Assembly (NCBI GenBank): GCA_011319805.1
Contig: SJRY01000094.1
Span: forward strand, 1 to 49,885
DNA: 49,885 bases
Source: Macrocybe gigantea
Lineage: Eukaryota > Basidiomycota > Agaricomycetes > Agaricales > Callistosporiaceae
Direction: 5' to 3'
Shown here: positions 22,899 through 33,953 of the stretch, one piece after another
How the letters are laid out: each line of letters begins with the position of its first letter
How positions within the stretch are numbered: the first letter of the stretch is position 1
Translations under genes and position numbers: made by a program
Notes under the pieces: model-generated
Seen by the model: only the letters and a program-made list of their open reading frames with translations
Database searches by the model: none
What the model was told of the DNA's origin: nothing

Positions 22899-24783
22899 TC
22901 AAAATCCGAGAATACTTATCTGATTCCCTCGTGACTTCTTCCGAGCCAAAAAGTCGTCCACAAGAGTCGAGATGGAACCGGTGACTGCCTTGGACTGCGG
23001 CTGAGGCTCGGACGAAGCGGGAAGCATGAATGAAATCGAAGGCGGGAAAGTCGCGCCGGCGGCAGTCTGATCAGGAGGAAGGGAAATGAGCGACGGGATG
23101 AGGCAGGGAGAAGGGAAGCGCGGTGAGAGGAAAGCCGAAAATGAAATCGAAGATGGTAGAGCAGCCTTGGATTTCGACTTCAGATCGACAGATGGCCCGG
23201 GGAGGATGGACGGGCTTGAAGATGAAATCGGAATGGAAGTCGGTCGTACGAGAGGAGACAAGGCCACGGAAGATTCCCGTTGTTGTTGTTGCTGCTGCTG
23301 TTGCTCAGCCTGCCTCTCCGCCCGAGCAGCTGACTTGCGCTCAGCCCATACCTTCTTCCGAGCTTGCAACCTCTGCTTCGACCTCATCTTCTGCTTCTCC
23401 TTCCTCGTCATCGTTGTCGCGTCTGGCTCCAGGGTGCCATCGGAGTTCGAGACGTCGGAGGAAGAAGAGGCGTCAGATGAAGACGAAACAGAGATCGCTG
23501 GCATGGAAGAAGGGGAAGCATCAGGGAAGAGGGAAGGAACACTTGAAGCATCGAAATCAGCGCTGCGAACAGGAGGTGGAGCCGAGTTGGGAGGAGTCCA
23601 GTCAGGACCGAACCAGACTTGAAGCAACGCAGTACCAGTGAGCGTCCTTTGCAAATCAGAACGAGGCGAGAGTGTCTCGATAGGAGTGACAATGGAAGTG
23701 TCCGAAGAAGACTGTGTTCGAGTCAAGAATTGAATGAAATCGTCACCAGTGGAGAATGTCAAGGTCGAACAGCTTGCAACGGGAGATACTGTAGGTAGAG
23801 TTGGAGCGGGTGTTAGGGTGTGGTGGAGTGGTGATGTGTCGGATGATAGTTCAGGAGAACAGTCTTCAATGGAATCGGAAACCAAAGAAGACGGAGGACA
23901 TGACTGAAGTGAAATGTCAGAAACGCAAGGCAAAATAAAAAGTGTGAAGGAGATTACGAACCTTGGAACCATCATCACAAACAACGCCACTAGCCACACA
24001 CTCTCCAGCGTCCAACTCTACCTTTATAACGTTCTCTGTATCTTCTTCAATAATGACCGTCGTGTCCACAGCGAGATCTTCATGTGCGACGTCGACTAAT
24101 TCGGTAACGGCTTGGACAACCTCCAAGATAACTTTCACCTTTTCTTCTTCTTCGTCTTCTTCGCAAATCGTCTCATCTCCGGCATCGAAATTCGTGTCTC
24201 TTTCTGACACTTCGATCGATGGGATAAAGTCTTCCTCAACCGGAACAGCAACGCTCATTCGCCATACCGCTTCAAGGATCCCGAAGCAGATTGCCGAAGG
24301 TTCAGAAATCGCTCCAAATAGAATGACGAGCAGGGCAAAGAATGTCACAGGGGATGGCATGGCAATTGGAGATGGAATGGACGCATCAGGGAATGGGCCA
24401 CCCGGAAGAGAAAGCACAAAGTCCTCCGGATCAAGCGGACTGTCGGGCACAGTAGCACATGTCGAAAGCGACAAAGTCACCTTGGTCAATATCGCCTGAA
24501 TGATCGTTTCTCGTTTCTGAGTAAAAGCACAGTATAGGCACATGCCCAAGGCCATGAAGCGGATTCCTGAGGAAATCGTAACAGTATCATTGGTCGGAGG
24601 GAGCAAGGAGATAAGGATATCGGGTGAGTTGGCGATGAAGGAAAGAGGAGTGGATATGAAGTGAGCAACAATGGCGGCGTATTCAAGCACAAAACCGCCA
24701 ATGTTGATCGGCAAGATGACCAGCATCATGATCATGGCCGGGAAAATTTCAAGATCGATGGGAATGAATTCTGGGGTGAACAT
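22899..24783 (-). CDS. Unknown 608-residue membrane/poly-Q protein, left copy
   Basis: Exons 24783-23962 and 23903-22899 (intron 58 bp, GTTCGT...CAG), phase-checked. The N-terminus is strongly hydrophobic (AMIMMLVILPINIGGFVLEY, then IVAHFI), with further hydrophobic segments near residues 75-90 and 145-175 (VTFFALLVILFGAISE), suggesting about 3 membrane spans. An acidic region follows with a run EEDEEEEK near residue 215. The second half is Ser/Pro-rich, with a basic, probably coiled segment (KEKQKMRSKQRLQARKK) running into eight glutamines, and ends in VDDFLARKKSRG. No family recognised. Identical to the right copy at 30956-32840 and transcribed away from it. Confidence 0.75.
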
Positions 24784-24867
24784 GATGAGAACGCTGAGGA
24801 TGTTGAGAAGGCAATGGATAATATGAAAGACTGAATTCGATGTGGTTCAACTGTTCGGGTGGCTGGC

Positions 24868-24874
24868 TTTTATA
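24868..24874 (-). promoter_or_regulatory. TATA box of the left palindrome gene
   Basis: TATAAAA on the minus strand, 85-91 bp upstream of the ATG at 24783; the mirror copy is at 30865-30871. Confidence 0.6.
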
Positions 24875-24883
24875 CATTTCCTA

Positions 24884-25190
24884 GAGGCTGACATTTTCTT
24901 CTGGAGGTTGACATTATTGCGAGGCCATGACTGAATCAACGGTCTGGAGGCTGAAGGCGGCGAGCAGCGAGCGTCCTCTTCGTCCTGCCTCTCTTCTCCC
25001 TATCATAGACGGCAGAAGAATGAGAAAGTATTCAGACCTACATAGCGAAATGAATGCATTGTAATATGGTGAATAATTGCCGGAATAGATCCTCAGTGGA
25101 ACAACGCACAGACATCAGCTCGAGGCTGACGTCTTTGTTCAGAGGTTGACACTACTTGTGTTCCTTCCTGATTCAGGACCTGGAGGCTGA
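24884..25190 (+). repeat. Six GAGGYTGA motifs in two matching trios upstream of the left palindrome gene
   Basis: GAGGCTGA or GAGGTTGA occurs at 24884, 24904, 24947, 25122, 25142 and 25183. Spacings are 20 and 43, then 20 and 41, with the second trio offset by about 238 bp. The surrounding bases also align, so this is a diverged tandem duplication of an upstream block. The same array occurs mirrored in the right arm (about 30549-30855). Regulatory role inferred only. Confidence 0.6.
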
Positions 25191-25601
25191 CGGCGGCAAA
25201 CGGTTTGTCTCCTTGCCTCTCGCTTTCCATCATGCAAGGAGTTCATTAGTTACGGCCTATAGCTGTAGACGCTGATACACTCACAAAATCCTGTAGTAAC
25301 GAATAGTTTTCGAGAGGTTCCATAGATCCTTTTCCTCTTCTTAATCGATAGAAAAGGACTTCTCGAAGACACTCCCGTCGAGGCCGGCTTAAAGGTCGGG
25401 TTCATTTCAACAGGATTTGAGCGGTGGAGTGTCCAGAAAGCGTCTGATAGCCGGTTCCGTTTGAGCCGTGATGATGGCTGTTTTGGGATTGATTCATAAG
25501 GGCCGTCGCAGAATCAGCTGGGCCTTTCTACGACTCTATCGTTATCATCGCAGACCGCGTTTCTGCGCTACAACCCCTTTGCTTTCTCTGTCGCAAGTTA
25601 T

Positions 25602-28284
25602 ATGCTGAATAGGACTACAAGAGGCCTCCAAAAAGAAAAACAGAATCCCGCACTAGTCCCACAGAATAAGAGCAAGAATTATCAACATGAAACACAGACA
25701 GACGGTTTCCTTCTCCTCCACATCCCTCCAGAAACACTCACAGCAATCACTTCATACCTCGACCCTCCGTCTTTGTTATCCCTTGGCCGAGTTAATGGCG
25801 TCCTGAACGAGCATGTAAAAAAGGACAACACCTGGCATCGAGCCTTTGTGTGCTATTTCCTGGGCATAGGACCGGAAAGCGATCTGACTGGGGGCATCAG
25901 AAGCCTTATGCTGAGACGTTCTGAGAGCTCTTGGAGGAAGGAATTCATTGTTCGTTATGAACTTCGAAAGTTCGTCTGCTTTTTACTCCTCTGCTTCGCC
26001 TGCCTTATCATCTGCCAGACGATGGGAAAAGTCCCGCAATCCGACAGTGACGCATGTCCCAGTCCCAGCACCTATAGCAAGTATGCATATCATGCCCGGC
26101 CCTTCTCTGCTAACATCAGTCGTCCAATACGGCATCGTCGCTCGCTCTTTTCCCTTCACCGGCAAAGTGCTCCAGGGTTACCTTTACGCCTCTGGTGCCC
26201 GCACGGGCTTCGGCATCGGGAACCCGAACGCAGAGTTCAGTCCCAACGTGTCTGTGTGCGCCCTCTCCTCAAGCGGCGGCACCGCCAGGGTGCTGTGGGG
26301 TTTCCGCAATGGCGAAGTTGCCGTAACCACCGCCGGTCGCGCCATGGACTCCAACCGACGCTCTAACACTGATTTCATGAAGTGCTCCGTGGGCGATCAA
26401 CATGATAGAGCCATCTCCGATGCCGTCTGGAGCGAAGGATCCGCGCTCAACGTCGTCACTGCCAGCCTTGATGGTAGAGTGAAGTTGTGGGATGCAAAAT
26501 CGATTAGATGCTTGTGGACCTCTAAGACGAAGCCTGGGACCCTGGTTCCGGACGCATGCATTAAAGTGGCCGCTGCGCTTTCGTGTGGTGTCATAACCAC
26601 TGTCATGCAGAGCGGCGAAGTGGCGATATGGGTTGGGGATATCCAACAATCCACCGACGGATTGACGTATTCTCTAGCGAAAGAGACCCGGATTCCTTAT
26701 GTCTCCTTGCCAGCAACCCCGAATGGTGCCGAGGAATCTGTTGGTTCTGTTTCACGCAACGCCGAGACCCTCCATGTCGACCACACGGCGCCAGTGCCCA
26801 CTATCCTCGTGCATTTCTTCAATGAGCCGTGTTTCTTCAAGCATAGCGTCAATCCGGAAGGAGAAAATACCACCATAACAACGACGTTTGGAGACCTATC
26901 CTTTGGGCCCATCTCTTCTCTCTTTCCGGTCTTTTCTGCCGAGTCAAGTTTTGTAATCACTGGCGACAGCCTGGGCTGCGTGAGCGTGTACGACTGGAAT
27001 GCTTCTCTGCTCCCATCTCGCTCTTCCGTCCTTCCGGTGCGCAGGTTTGAAGCGTACGAAGACGGATCAACTGTGACGGCGATTGCATGGAACGACTTGA
27101 CGCTCATCACTGGGACGTCACGCGGCTGCATCGATGTCTGGGATGGCCTCGACTTTGAGCACCTCCGTTCTTTTTCCGTTGGCGCAACTCGCTTCCCAGC
27201 TCATTTGGGCTTTCCGCGCGACCCGAGGGAGAACGTGGCCATCAGCGACATTAAACTGGGCTCTGAGAAGGACATTATGGTCGTTAGTGCCGGAGATCGG
27301 ATCCTAGCTTGGAAAGCGGCTCGAAAAGACTCGTCTGGCGGTGTAAGAAGTAGGCACAGCCCAGGCAATCCTGTCAGGAAGAAAGAAAAGCGGGCACTCG
27401 CAAAATACATGAGTACGGATCTGACTACAGCGTGCTGTAGATGTAACCTGACATTGATCTTTCTCTTGCTTTCAGAACATCTGGAGATGACCCAGACGAT
27501 ATTCGAATCCCGATTGCTGCTCGACCAGGAATCTGAATCTACTCGCTGGGCAAATGGCAGAGCGAGAGAACATATGCGAACACTAGATAATCTGGGATTG
27601 AGCGAGGCTGAGGCTATAGACTATGTTCTCATGCTCAGTCGTGATGAAGCTGCCGCCGACGGTTTGACTCACGATACGAACGACTCAACGGGCTTGACGG
27701 ATGATGGCGTCTTCGAGGCAGATATAGACGACGTTCCCCCTCGTCGACTAGATTTCCGGTCCAGCATATCCGCAGAGATCGATAGCTCTCCATCGGTGTC
27801 TACTTCGTCCTCATCCTCCAGCGCCGACGACGATAGCCGCCTTACGGGATCAGCCATACATGCCAGAGCGGTTGAAACCTCCTCCGATGCCGTCCATTTC
27901 CCGCCTATCGGTTCCACCGCGGGGCCCAGTTCCGCACTGAGCAGCAGCAGCCTATTGAGCCGCTCGGGCATGCCGAATAGTCTTAGCAGTGGTTCTCATG
28001 GGTCTCGACCTGAGGCGGAGGCGTCTCGCACGCCTGTAATGATAGGCAAGCCGCAATCTGGGAGATCGACGTCTGCGCGTTCGTCGGCGTGGAGCACGCC
28101 CTTGACGAAATCGGTCTCGCGCAGTCTTCAGTCTTCCTCGTCGCCCGGATCGGTTGGGGCGCATATTGATAGACCTATTCCTCCGCGACAATCGCCAAGT
28201 GCATTCGACGATGTGGACAGCGACTTGCGGTTCGCGCTGGAATTGAGCCTTGCTGAAGCTAGAAGCCGGGGTGAAAACGTATGA
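25602..28284 (+). CDS. F-box / WD40 protein with C-terminal UIM motifs
   Basis: Likely substrate-recognition subunit of an SCF ubiquitin ligase. Exons 25602-25969, 26019-27412 and 27476-28284, phase-checked; 856 residues. Residues 40-90 are an F-box (HIPPETLTAITSYLDPPSL, then LGRVN and WHRAF). WD-type blades include VKLWDAKSIRCLW, EVAIWVGDI, CVSVYDWN, CIDVWDGLDFEHL and ILAWKAA. After the third exon junction come two ubiquitin-interacting-motif-like helices: SEAEAIDYVLMLSRDEAA and, at the very end, SDLRFALELSLAEA. Between them lies a Ser-rich linker. The organisation recalls fission yeast Pof10-type proteins. The 63-bp intron at 27413 is a multiple of three and has no in-frame stop. The gene lies inside the palindrome spacer. 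Confidence 0.82.
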
Positions 28285-28436
28285 ACAGCGCCGGCCTAGT
28301 GCTAAAATGCTATGCTTGAGACATGTATACCTCTTGATCACCTGAAGATATGGAATAGATTCCTATGTCATGCTTAAGTTAGAGAAAATCAAATCTGTAT
28401 GTCGAGCCATTAGGATGTGTTTGATTGTCTGATCCA

Positions 28437-29188
28437 TTATACAAGCCGTCGATCCGTCATTGTTCTTACAATACAACCCGTCCCCGCGACCTCCGTGAGC
28501 TGACGCCAAGAAGCCAAAAGAAACATCAGTGATGACTGCCTACGTTGAGCAAAAGACATTGGCACATTACCTTTTCATGCCATCCCAGGAGAACGCTGCC
28601 GCTGATATCACCCCATCCGGGGAGTGACATGCCCTTGTAGAGAAACTTCATCAACGTGTCTTGTGCATCCTGAGAAAGGGCCTTGATTACGCCGGGAATC
28701 TCTGTCGATTTAGTAGAGTTGAGGATCGTGAGCAGCGTCTGCAGCGTCAAATCCTGAAGGTCCCAAGTGGATGTTGGGGCTGGTCAGAGCACGCCTGAAA
28801 TATACGAAGGCATGGGGCTGGGTTCGCACTTTTGCTTGTCCGACGTGGGGACCGTATGGTGGGTTCTCCAGAATTGTTGAGAGGGCGCCGACGATGTCAC
28901 TCCTTCAGAGTACGAAGTCCAGATGTGTCAGAAGGAAACACACAAAACGGAAGACCACGCGGGAGAAAGAGGGTGTAAGTCAGCTTCTGCCAACGCGCTC
29001 GATGCGAAGGACTGGAACGATGCCCAGAAAACGTACTTGTTCAACGCGGTCCTGACTGCGGCCTGTCTTTGCTTCGCCTCCTCCAAGGCCTGGGCTGCAT
29101 CGCGGGGATCGACTTCGAAGAGCTCGGATTCTTGGATCGCGTCCTCGTCATAAATGTCGATGTCGATCTTTCTGAAGGCTGTGTCCAT
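28437..29188 (-). CDS. ARPC5: Arp2/3 complex subunit 5 (p16-ARC)
   Basis: Structural subunit of the actin-nucleating Arp2/3 complex. Exons 29188-29037, 28902-28830, 28753-28571 and 28499-28437, phase-checked; 156 residues, normal for the family. Motifs: MDTAFRKIDIDIYDED at the start, RQAAVRTALNK, PPYGPHVGQAK, LNSTKSTEIPGVIKAL, DTLMKFLYKGM, PGWGDISGSVLLGWHEK and a C-terminal VAGTGCIVRTMTDRRLV. The gene lies in the palindrome spacer, tail-to-tail with the F-box gene (152 bp between stops). Confidence 0.93.
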
Positions 29189-29379
29189 GGTGAGCGCTGT
29201 GGGGGGACGGGGAACACCCTTCCTCGAAACGCAGCAGGCTGGCTCTCAGCGAAGATGACTTTGTTGTTGTTGATCAACACTGCTTCTCGACTCCCGCTCT
29301 GAGGAACATCTGTTGTAAGTAGATAATACTATATAGATGCACATATCTTCGGATTACGATGAAGATGAATACCTCAGCG

Positions 29380-30074
29380 CTACCTAGGCGGTATAGAAAT
29401 ATGCAAGGTTTTCGAAAAGAACTCGTCCAACCAGGAGAAGAAGACTTCCTTGTCCTCCCGAGACAGACTGGCCCAGTCGACATCCTCCTCATCATCATGT
29501 CTCCTTTCACTGGGCCTTGATGCAGCACCCGGACGTGTAGATCGAATAACAGGAGGAGGGCCCGAACTAGCACTGGATGTGCTGGCGGTGCGCCTGGGCA
29601 AAGGAGGCGGTGGGGAGAGAGGTGTTTGCCTGTCCGATGTCTGACTTAGTGCAGGTGACCTTGTTGGAGGTGGTGGAGGGCTAGGACGGGCAGAAGAGGC
29701 CGGCGAAGGACTACCAGATGGAGAGGGGCGGTTGTGGGCAGGAGGCGGAGGCGGGAAAGACATCTGGGGCCGGGTATTGCTGACCGTTCGCGGAGGTGGC
29801 AGGGGTGGGGGTGCGTTGCCGCTGTAGGGATCCCAGTTTGTTTTCTTCATTGGCACACTGGTTTCGTTTCGAAGCCGATCCTCAAGACAGGGAGTAGGAC
29901 ATAAGCGACTCACCTCGTATGCCGATCTTTCGTGTGCTGCATCTTGGATACGCTTGCATCTTTGACCTTTACGGCCTTGGCCTTGACATCGGCGACTGGA
30001 GAGATGCGAACAAAAAAAGGTGTCAACATAAACCGGGTACGGGAAGATGCATGTGTGGACTTGCAAGACGGCAT
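29380..30074 (-). CDS. Proline-rich protein with C-terminal DWASLSREDKEVFFSWLDEF motif
   Basis: Three exons, 30074-30041, 29995-29914 and 29857-29380, phase-checked; about 197 residues. The start at 30074 is the best phase-consistent choice, but an additional upstream exon is possible. The N-terminal part has ADVKAKAVKVKDAS, then MKKTNWDPYSGNAPPPLPPP and many PPPPP tracts suited to SH3 or profilin binding. The C-terminus EEDVDWASLSREDKEVFFSW looks like a conserved helical module, perhaps shared with fungal AIM3-like actin-patch proteins; this is recollection, not search. Next to ARPC5 on the same strand. Confidence 0.65.
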
Positions 30075-30864
30075 GAATATATCCTAGCTTGTCAAATTCG
30101 CGCTCTGGTTAAGATCCGACTGGTCCTCGAACCGCTAGCGTTGGACAACGAGGCGAAGCGTTCAATGTTGACGCCGAACGACGACGTTAGGGGTTGAAGA
30201 ATCCGTTACGTGATTGGTTATTGCTTGCCATAAAGTTTCACCGCACACAAACTCGTTCCTCAATACTGCATTCAGCCTTCATGATTATCTGTTCGTATCC
30301 GTCATGTTGTTGTCAGTTCTTAGGCACCTTGTCGATACGCTTACGCTCTCCCAAATGCTGGGTCTCTGAAAGGTGGGCATCGCGGCTCACAATGTTGGTT
30401 GTATGCGTGCTGATCCTTAGAAGATCTGGTCCAGCAGGCATCCACATAACCTACTGTGAATATACTATGTTCCAAAGTCAAGATAGTATCTCATCATTCC
30501 CCGCATGATGAAAGCGAGTGGCAAGAAGGAGACAACCGTTTGCCACCGTCAGCCTCCAGGTCCTGAATCAGGAAGGAACACAAGTAGTGTCAACCTCTGA
30601 ACAAAGACGTCAGCCTCGAGCTGATGTCTGTGCGTTGTTCCACTGAGGATCTATTCCGGCAATTATTCACCATATTACAATGCATTCATTTCGCTATGTA
30701 GGTCTGAATACTTTCTCATTCTTCTGCCGTCTATGATAGGGAGAAGAGAGGCAGGACGAAGAGGACGCTCGCTGCTCGCCGCCTTCAGCCTCCAGACCGT
30801 TGATTCAGTCATGGCCTCGCAATAATGTCAACCTCCAGAAGAAAATGTCAGCCTCTAGGAAATG

Positions 30865-30871
30865 TATAAAA
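30865..30871 (+). promoter_or_regulatory. TATA box of the right palindrome gene
   Basis: TATAAAA, 85-91 bp upstream of the ATG at 30956. Upstream lies the mirrored array of GAGGYTGA motifs (seen here as TCARCCTC). Confidence 0.6.
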
Positions 30872-30955
30872 GCCAGCCACCCGAACAGTTGAACCACATC
30901 GAATTCAGTCTTTCATATTATCCATTGCCTTCTCAACATCCTCAGCGTTCTCATC

Positions 30956-32840
30956 ATGTTCACCCCAGAATTCATTCCCATCGATCTTGAAATTTTCCCG
31001 GCCATGATCATGATGCTGGTCATCTTGCCGATCAACATTGGCGGTTTTGTGCTTGAATACGCCGCCATTGTTGCTCACTTCATATCCACTCCTCTTTCCT
31101 TCATCGCCAACTCACCCGATATCCTTATCTCCTTGCTCCCTCCGACCAATGATACTGTTACGATTTCCTCAGGAATCCGCTTCATGGCCTTGGGCATGTG
31201 CCTATACTGTGCTTTTACTCAGAAACGAGAAACGATCATTCAGGCGATATTGACCAAGGTGACTTTGTCGCTTTCGACATGTGCTACTGTGCCCGACAGT
31301 CCGCTTGATCCGGAGGACTTTGTGCTTTCTCTTCCGGGTGGCCCATTCCCTGATGCGTCCATTCCATCTCCAATTGCCATGCCATCCCCTGTGACATTCT
31401 TTGCCCTGCTCGTCATTCTATTTGGAGCGATTTCTGAACCTTCGGCAATCTGCTTCGGGATCCTTGAAGCGGTATGGCGAATGAGCGTTGCTGTTCCGGT
31501 TGAGGAAGACTTTATCCCATCGATCGAAGTGTCAGAAAGAGACACGAATTTCGATGCCGGAGATGAGACGATTTGCGAAGAAGACGAAGAAGAAGAAAAG
31601 GTGAAAGTTATCTTGGAGGTTGTCCAAGCCGTTACCGAATTAGTCGACGTCGCACATGAAGATCTCGCTGTGGACACGACGGTCATTATTGAAGAAGATA
31701 CAGAGAACGTTATAAAGGTAGAGTTGGACGCTGGAGAGTGTGTGGCTAGTGGCGTTGTTTGTGATGATGGTTCCAAGGTTCGTAATCTCCTTCACACTTT
31801 TTATTTTGCCTTGCGTTTCTGACATTTCACTTCAGTCATGTCCTCCGTCTTCTTTGGTTTCCGATTCCATTGAAGACTGTTCTCCTGAACTATCATCCGA
31901 CACATCACCACTCCACCACACCCTAACACCCGCTCCAACTCTACCTACAGTATCTCCCGTTGCAAGCTGTTCGACCTTGACATTCTCCACTGGTGACGAT
32001 TTCATTCAATTCTTGACTCGAACACAGTCTTCTTCGGACACTTCCATTGTCACTCCTATCGAGACACTCTCGCCTCGTTCTGATTTGCAAAGGACGCTCA
32101 CTGGTACTGCGTTGCTTCAAGTCTGGTTCGGTCCTGACTGGACTCCTCCCAACTCGGCTCCACCTCCTGTTCGCAGCGCTGATTTCGATGCTTCAAGTGT
32201 TCCTTCCCTCTTCCCTGATGCTTCCCCTTCTTCCATGCCAGCGATCTCTGTTTCGTCTTCATCTGACGCCTCTTCTTCCTCCGACGTCTCGAACTCCGAT
32301 GGCACCCTGGAGCCAGACGCGACAACGATGACGAGGAAGGAGAAGCAGAAGATGAGGTCGAAGCAGAGGTTGCAAGCTCGGAAGAAGGTATGGGCTGAGC
32401 GCAAGTCAGCTGCTCGGGCGGAGAGGCAGGCTGAGCAACAGCAGCAGCAACAACAACAACGGGAATCTTCCGTGGCCTTGTCTCCTCTCGTACGACCGAC
32501 TTCCATTCCGATTTCATCTTCAAGCCCGTCCATCCTCCCCGGGCCATCTGTCGATCTGAAGTCGAAATCCAAGGCTGCTCTACCATCTTCGATTTCATTT
32601 TCGGCTTTCCTCTCACCGCGCTTCCCTTCTCCCTGCCTCATCCCGTCGCTCATTTCCCTTCCTCCTGATCAGACTGCCGCCGGCGCGACTTTCCCGCCTT
32701 CGATTTCATTCATGCTTCCCGCTTCGTCCGAGCCTCAGCCGCAGTCCAAGGCAGTCACCGGTTCCATCTCGACTCTTGTGGACGACTTTTTGGCTCGGAA
32801 GAAGTCACGAGGGAATCAGATAAGTATTCTCGGATTTTGA
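30956..32840 (+). CDS. Unknown 608-residue membrane/poly-Q protein, right copy
   Basis: Exons 30956-31777 and 31836-32840; identical in sequence to the left copy, so all remarks there apply: N-terminal hydrophobic spans, an acidic middle, then a Ser/Pro-rich and basic tail with an octaglutamine (CAG/CAA mix) near residue 470. The two copies are transcribed outward from the spacer. A GATAAGT just before the stop resembles a donor, but no downstream exon was recognised. Confidence 0.75.
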
Positions 32841-33351
32841 TATTGGTGAGCTTTTTCATTTCTCTGCCTCTTCTTGACCTTCTCTGACTGAAACTAGCAC
32901 TATAGAATTTCTTTTCATTCTAGATACGACTTTTTCTTCTAGACTACGTGGATCGATACAATATATACATAGACACATAGCTTTATTAAAACCAAAAGGC
33001 CAAAAAAAAAAAAGAATAATTTCTATAAACCCAGAAAAAAAAAACCGCTGTAACATAGATTGTTTACAATATACGTGACTTAAACTTGTCTGTGCTAATG
33101 TGTCTGAACGCAGCCAATGTAACTTCTAACGAACCGCATTATTAGATTTGGCTAGTAGCATTGCAATCCGCGCTCGGTAGTATCCACGTTCTACTGCAGT
33201 TGTTGGATTGAAACAGGTGCGTTTTTTCTTTTTAATCTGGCATTTCGATTCACTTTGAGTTACCGGATACGTATCCTGCACTACTGATTTACGAAACCTA
33301 AACGAATGCAGAACCTCCTGGAATACTCGGGACACGTTATGAAAGGGTCAT

Positions 33352-33953
33352 TTAATAAGGGAAGATGAAAGCAGCAGTTCCTTCGTCTGTGTATCCGAGG
33401 TTACGAACCGCGTTGTCGCGTTCAGGTGCGGACGTCGTATAGAAATGGTCGACCACTCTTCCCTGATACATGCGATAGAATGCCACTCCACCGCAACTTT
33501 GGTCGCGATAAACATATCCGGCAATGCCCTCATCACTGTACCCAAGATTCCTGACCGCGTTGTCACGCTCGGCGGCGTTCGTGGTGTAAAAGTGGTCAGT
33601 ACCTCTGCCACTATAGGTACGATAGAGCGGGACCGTTCCGGTATCCTGAACGGAGAAGATGTAGCCGGCGATGCCCTCGTCGGTGTACCCGAGCCGGGTG
33701 ACTGCGTTGTTCTGCTCCGCCTGGTTGGTGGTGTAGAAGTGGTCGGTCGCGCCCGAAGAGTATGCTCTGTAGAGGGGCACTGCTCTTCTCGGGTCTCCAC
33801 ATCGCTTAGGAGCGCCAGCGCGCGCCTACGTTACAGATGAACATCTAGTTTGAAGCATCATGAAGAAACAGGCCAACAGACCTCAATTTCAGCACCAGCG
33901 ACCATGCCGGTGAGCACAAACAAGGAAGAGGTGAGCAGAGCAAAGAACTTCAT
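33352..33953 (-). CDS. Secreted DUF5648-like triple-repeat protein, copy 1
   Basis: Exons 33953-33882 and 33825-33352, phase-checked; 181 residues. The signal peptide MKFFALLTSSLFVLTGMVAGA is followed by about three repeats of roughly 47 residues, each with VPLYRAYSSGATDHFYTTN, then an AE-NNAV/RLGY element and EGIAGYIF. The [LF]YR-Y-DHFYTT and GY-EGIAGY signatures match DUF5648 repeats (family named from memory). Probably extracellular, in lectin- or lysozyme-associated contexts; the role is unknown. A cysteine lies before repeat 1 (PKRCGD) and another in DQSCGG. Confidence 0.82.

Larger units (their letters stand above)
22850..25193 (-). repeat. Left arm of a perfect 2,344-bp inverted repeat
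   Basis: Reverse complement of 30546-32889; positions pair as x + y = 55739. The coding part is identical in every reading frame, and the promoter part reads as identical by eye. Identity stops abruptly at 22850 (outer) and 25193 (inner), but recognisable diverged similarity continues outside both ends, including the 'ggcaaacggtt' stretch inside and the 'ttcttttcattct' stretch outside. The arm carries one complete gene and its promoter. Confidence 0.95.
30546..32889 (+). repeat. Right arm of the perfect 2,344-bp inverted repeat
   Basis: Mirror of 22850-25193. The first mismatch inside is at 30545 (paired with 25194), soon followed by indels. Outside, after 32889 the right side has an extra GAAACT and then about 80% similar sequence through about 32980. 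Confidence 0.95.

Noticed and set aside
27413..27475. In-frame 21-codon stretch in the F-box gene read as coding
   Set aside because: It has a GTACGG start and TTCTCTTGCTTTCAG end; best explained as a stopless intron of 63 bp.
31240..31776. 178-codon open frame antisense to the right palindrome gene, and similar antisense frames at 32098-32653 and in the left arm
   Set aside because: Low-complexity Ser/Cys/Glu translations that mirror the codon bias of the sense gene; no motifs or splice logic.
22899..32840. Transposon with long terminal inverted repeats
   Set aside because: The arms carry a host-like spliced gene, no transposase lies in the spacer, spacer genes are conserved housekeeping genes, and there is no target duplication at the arm ends.
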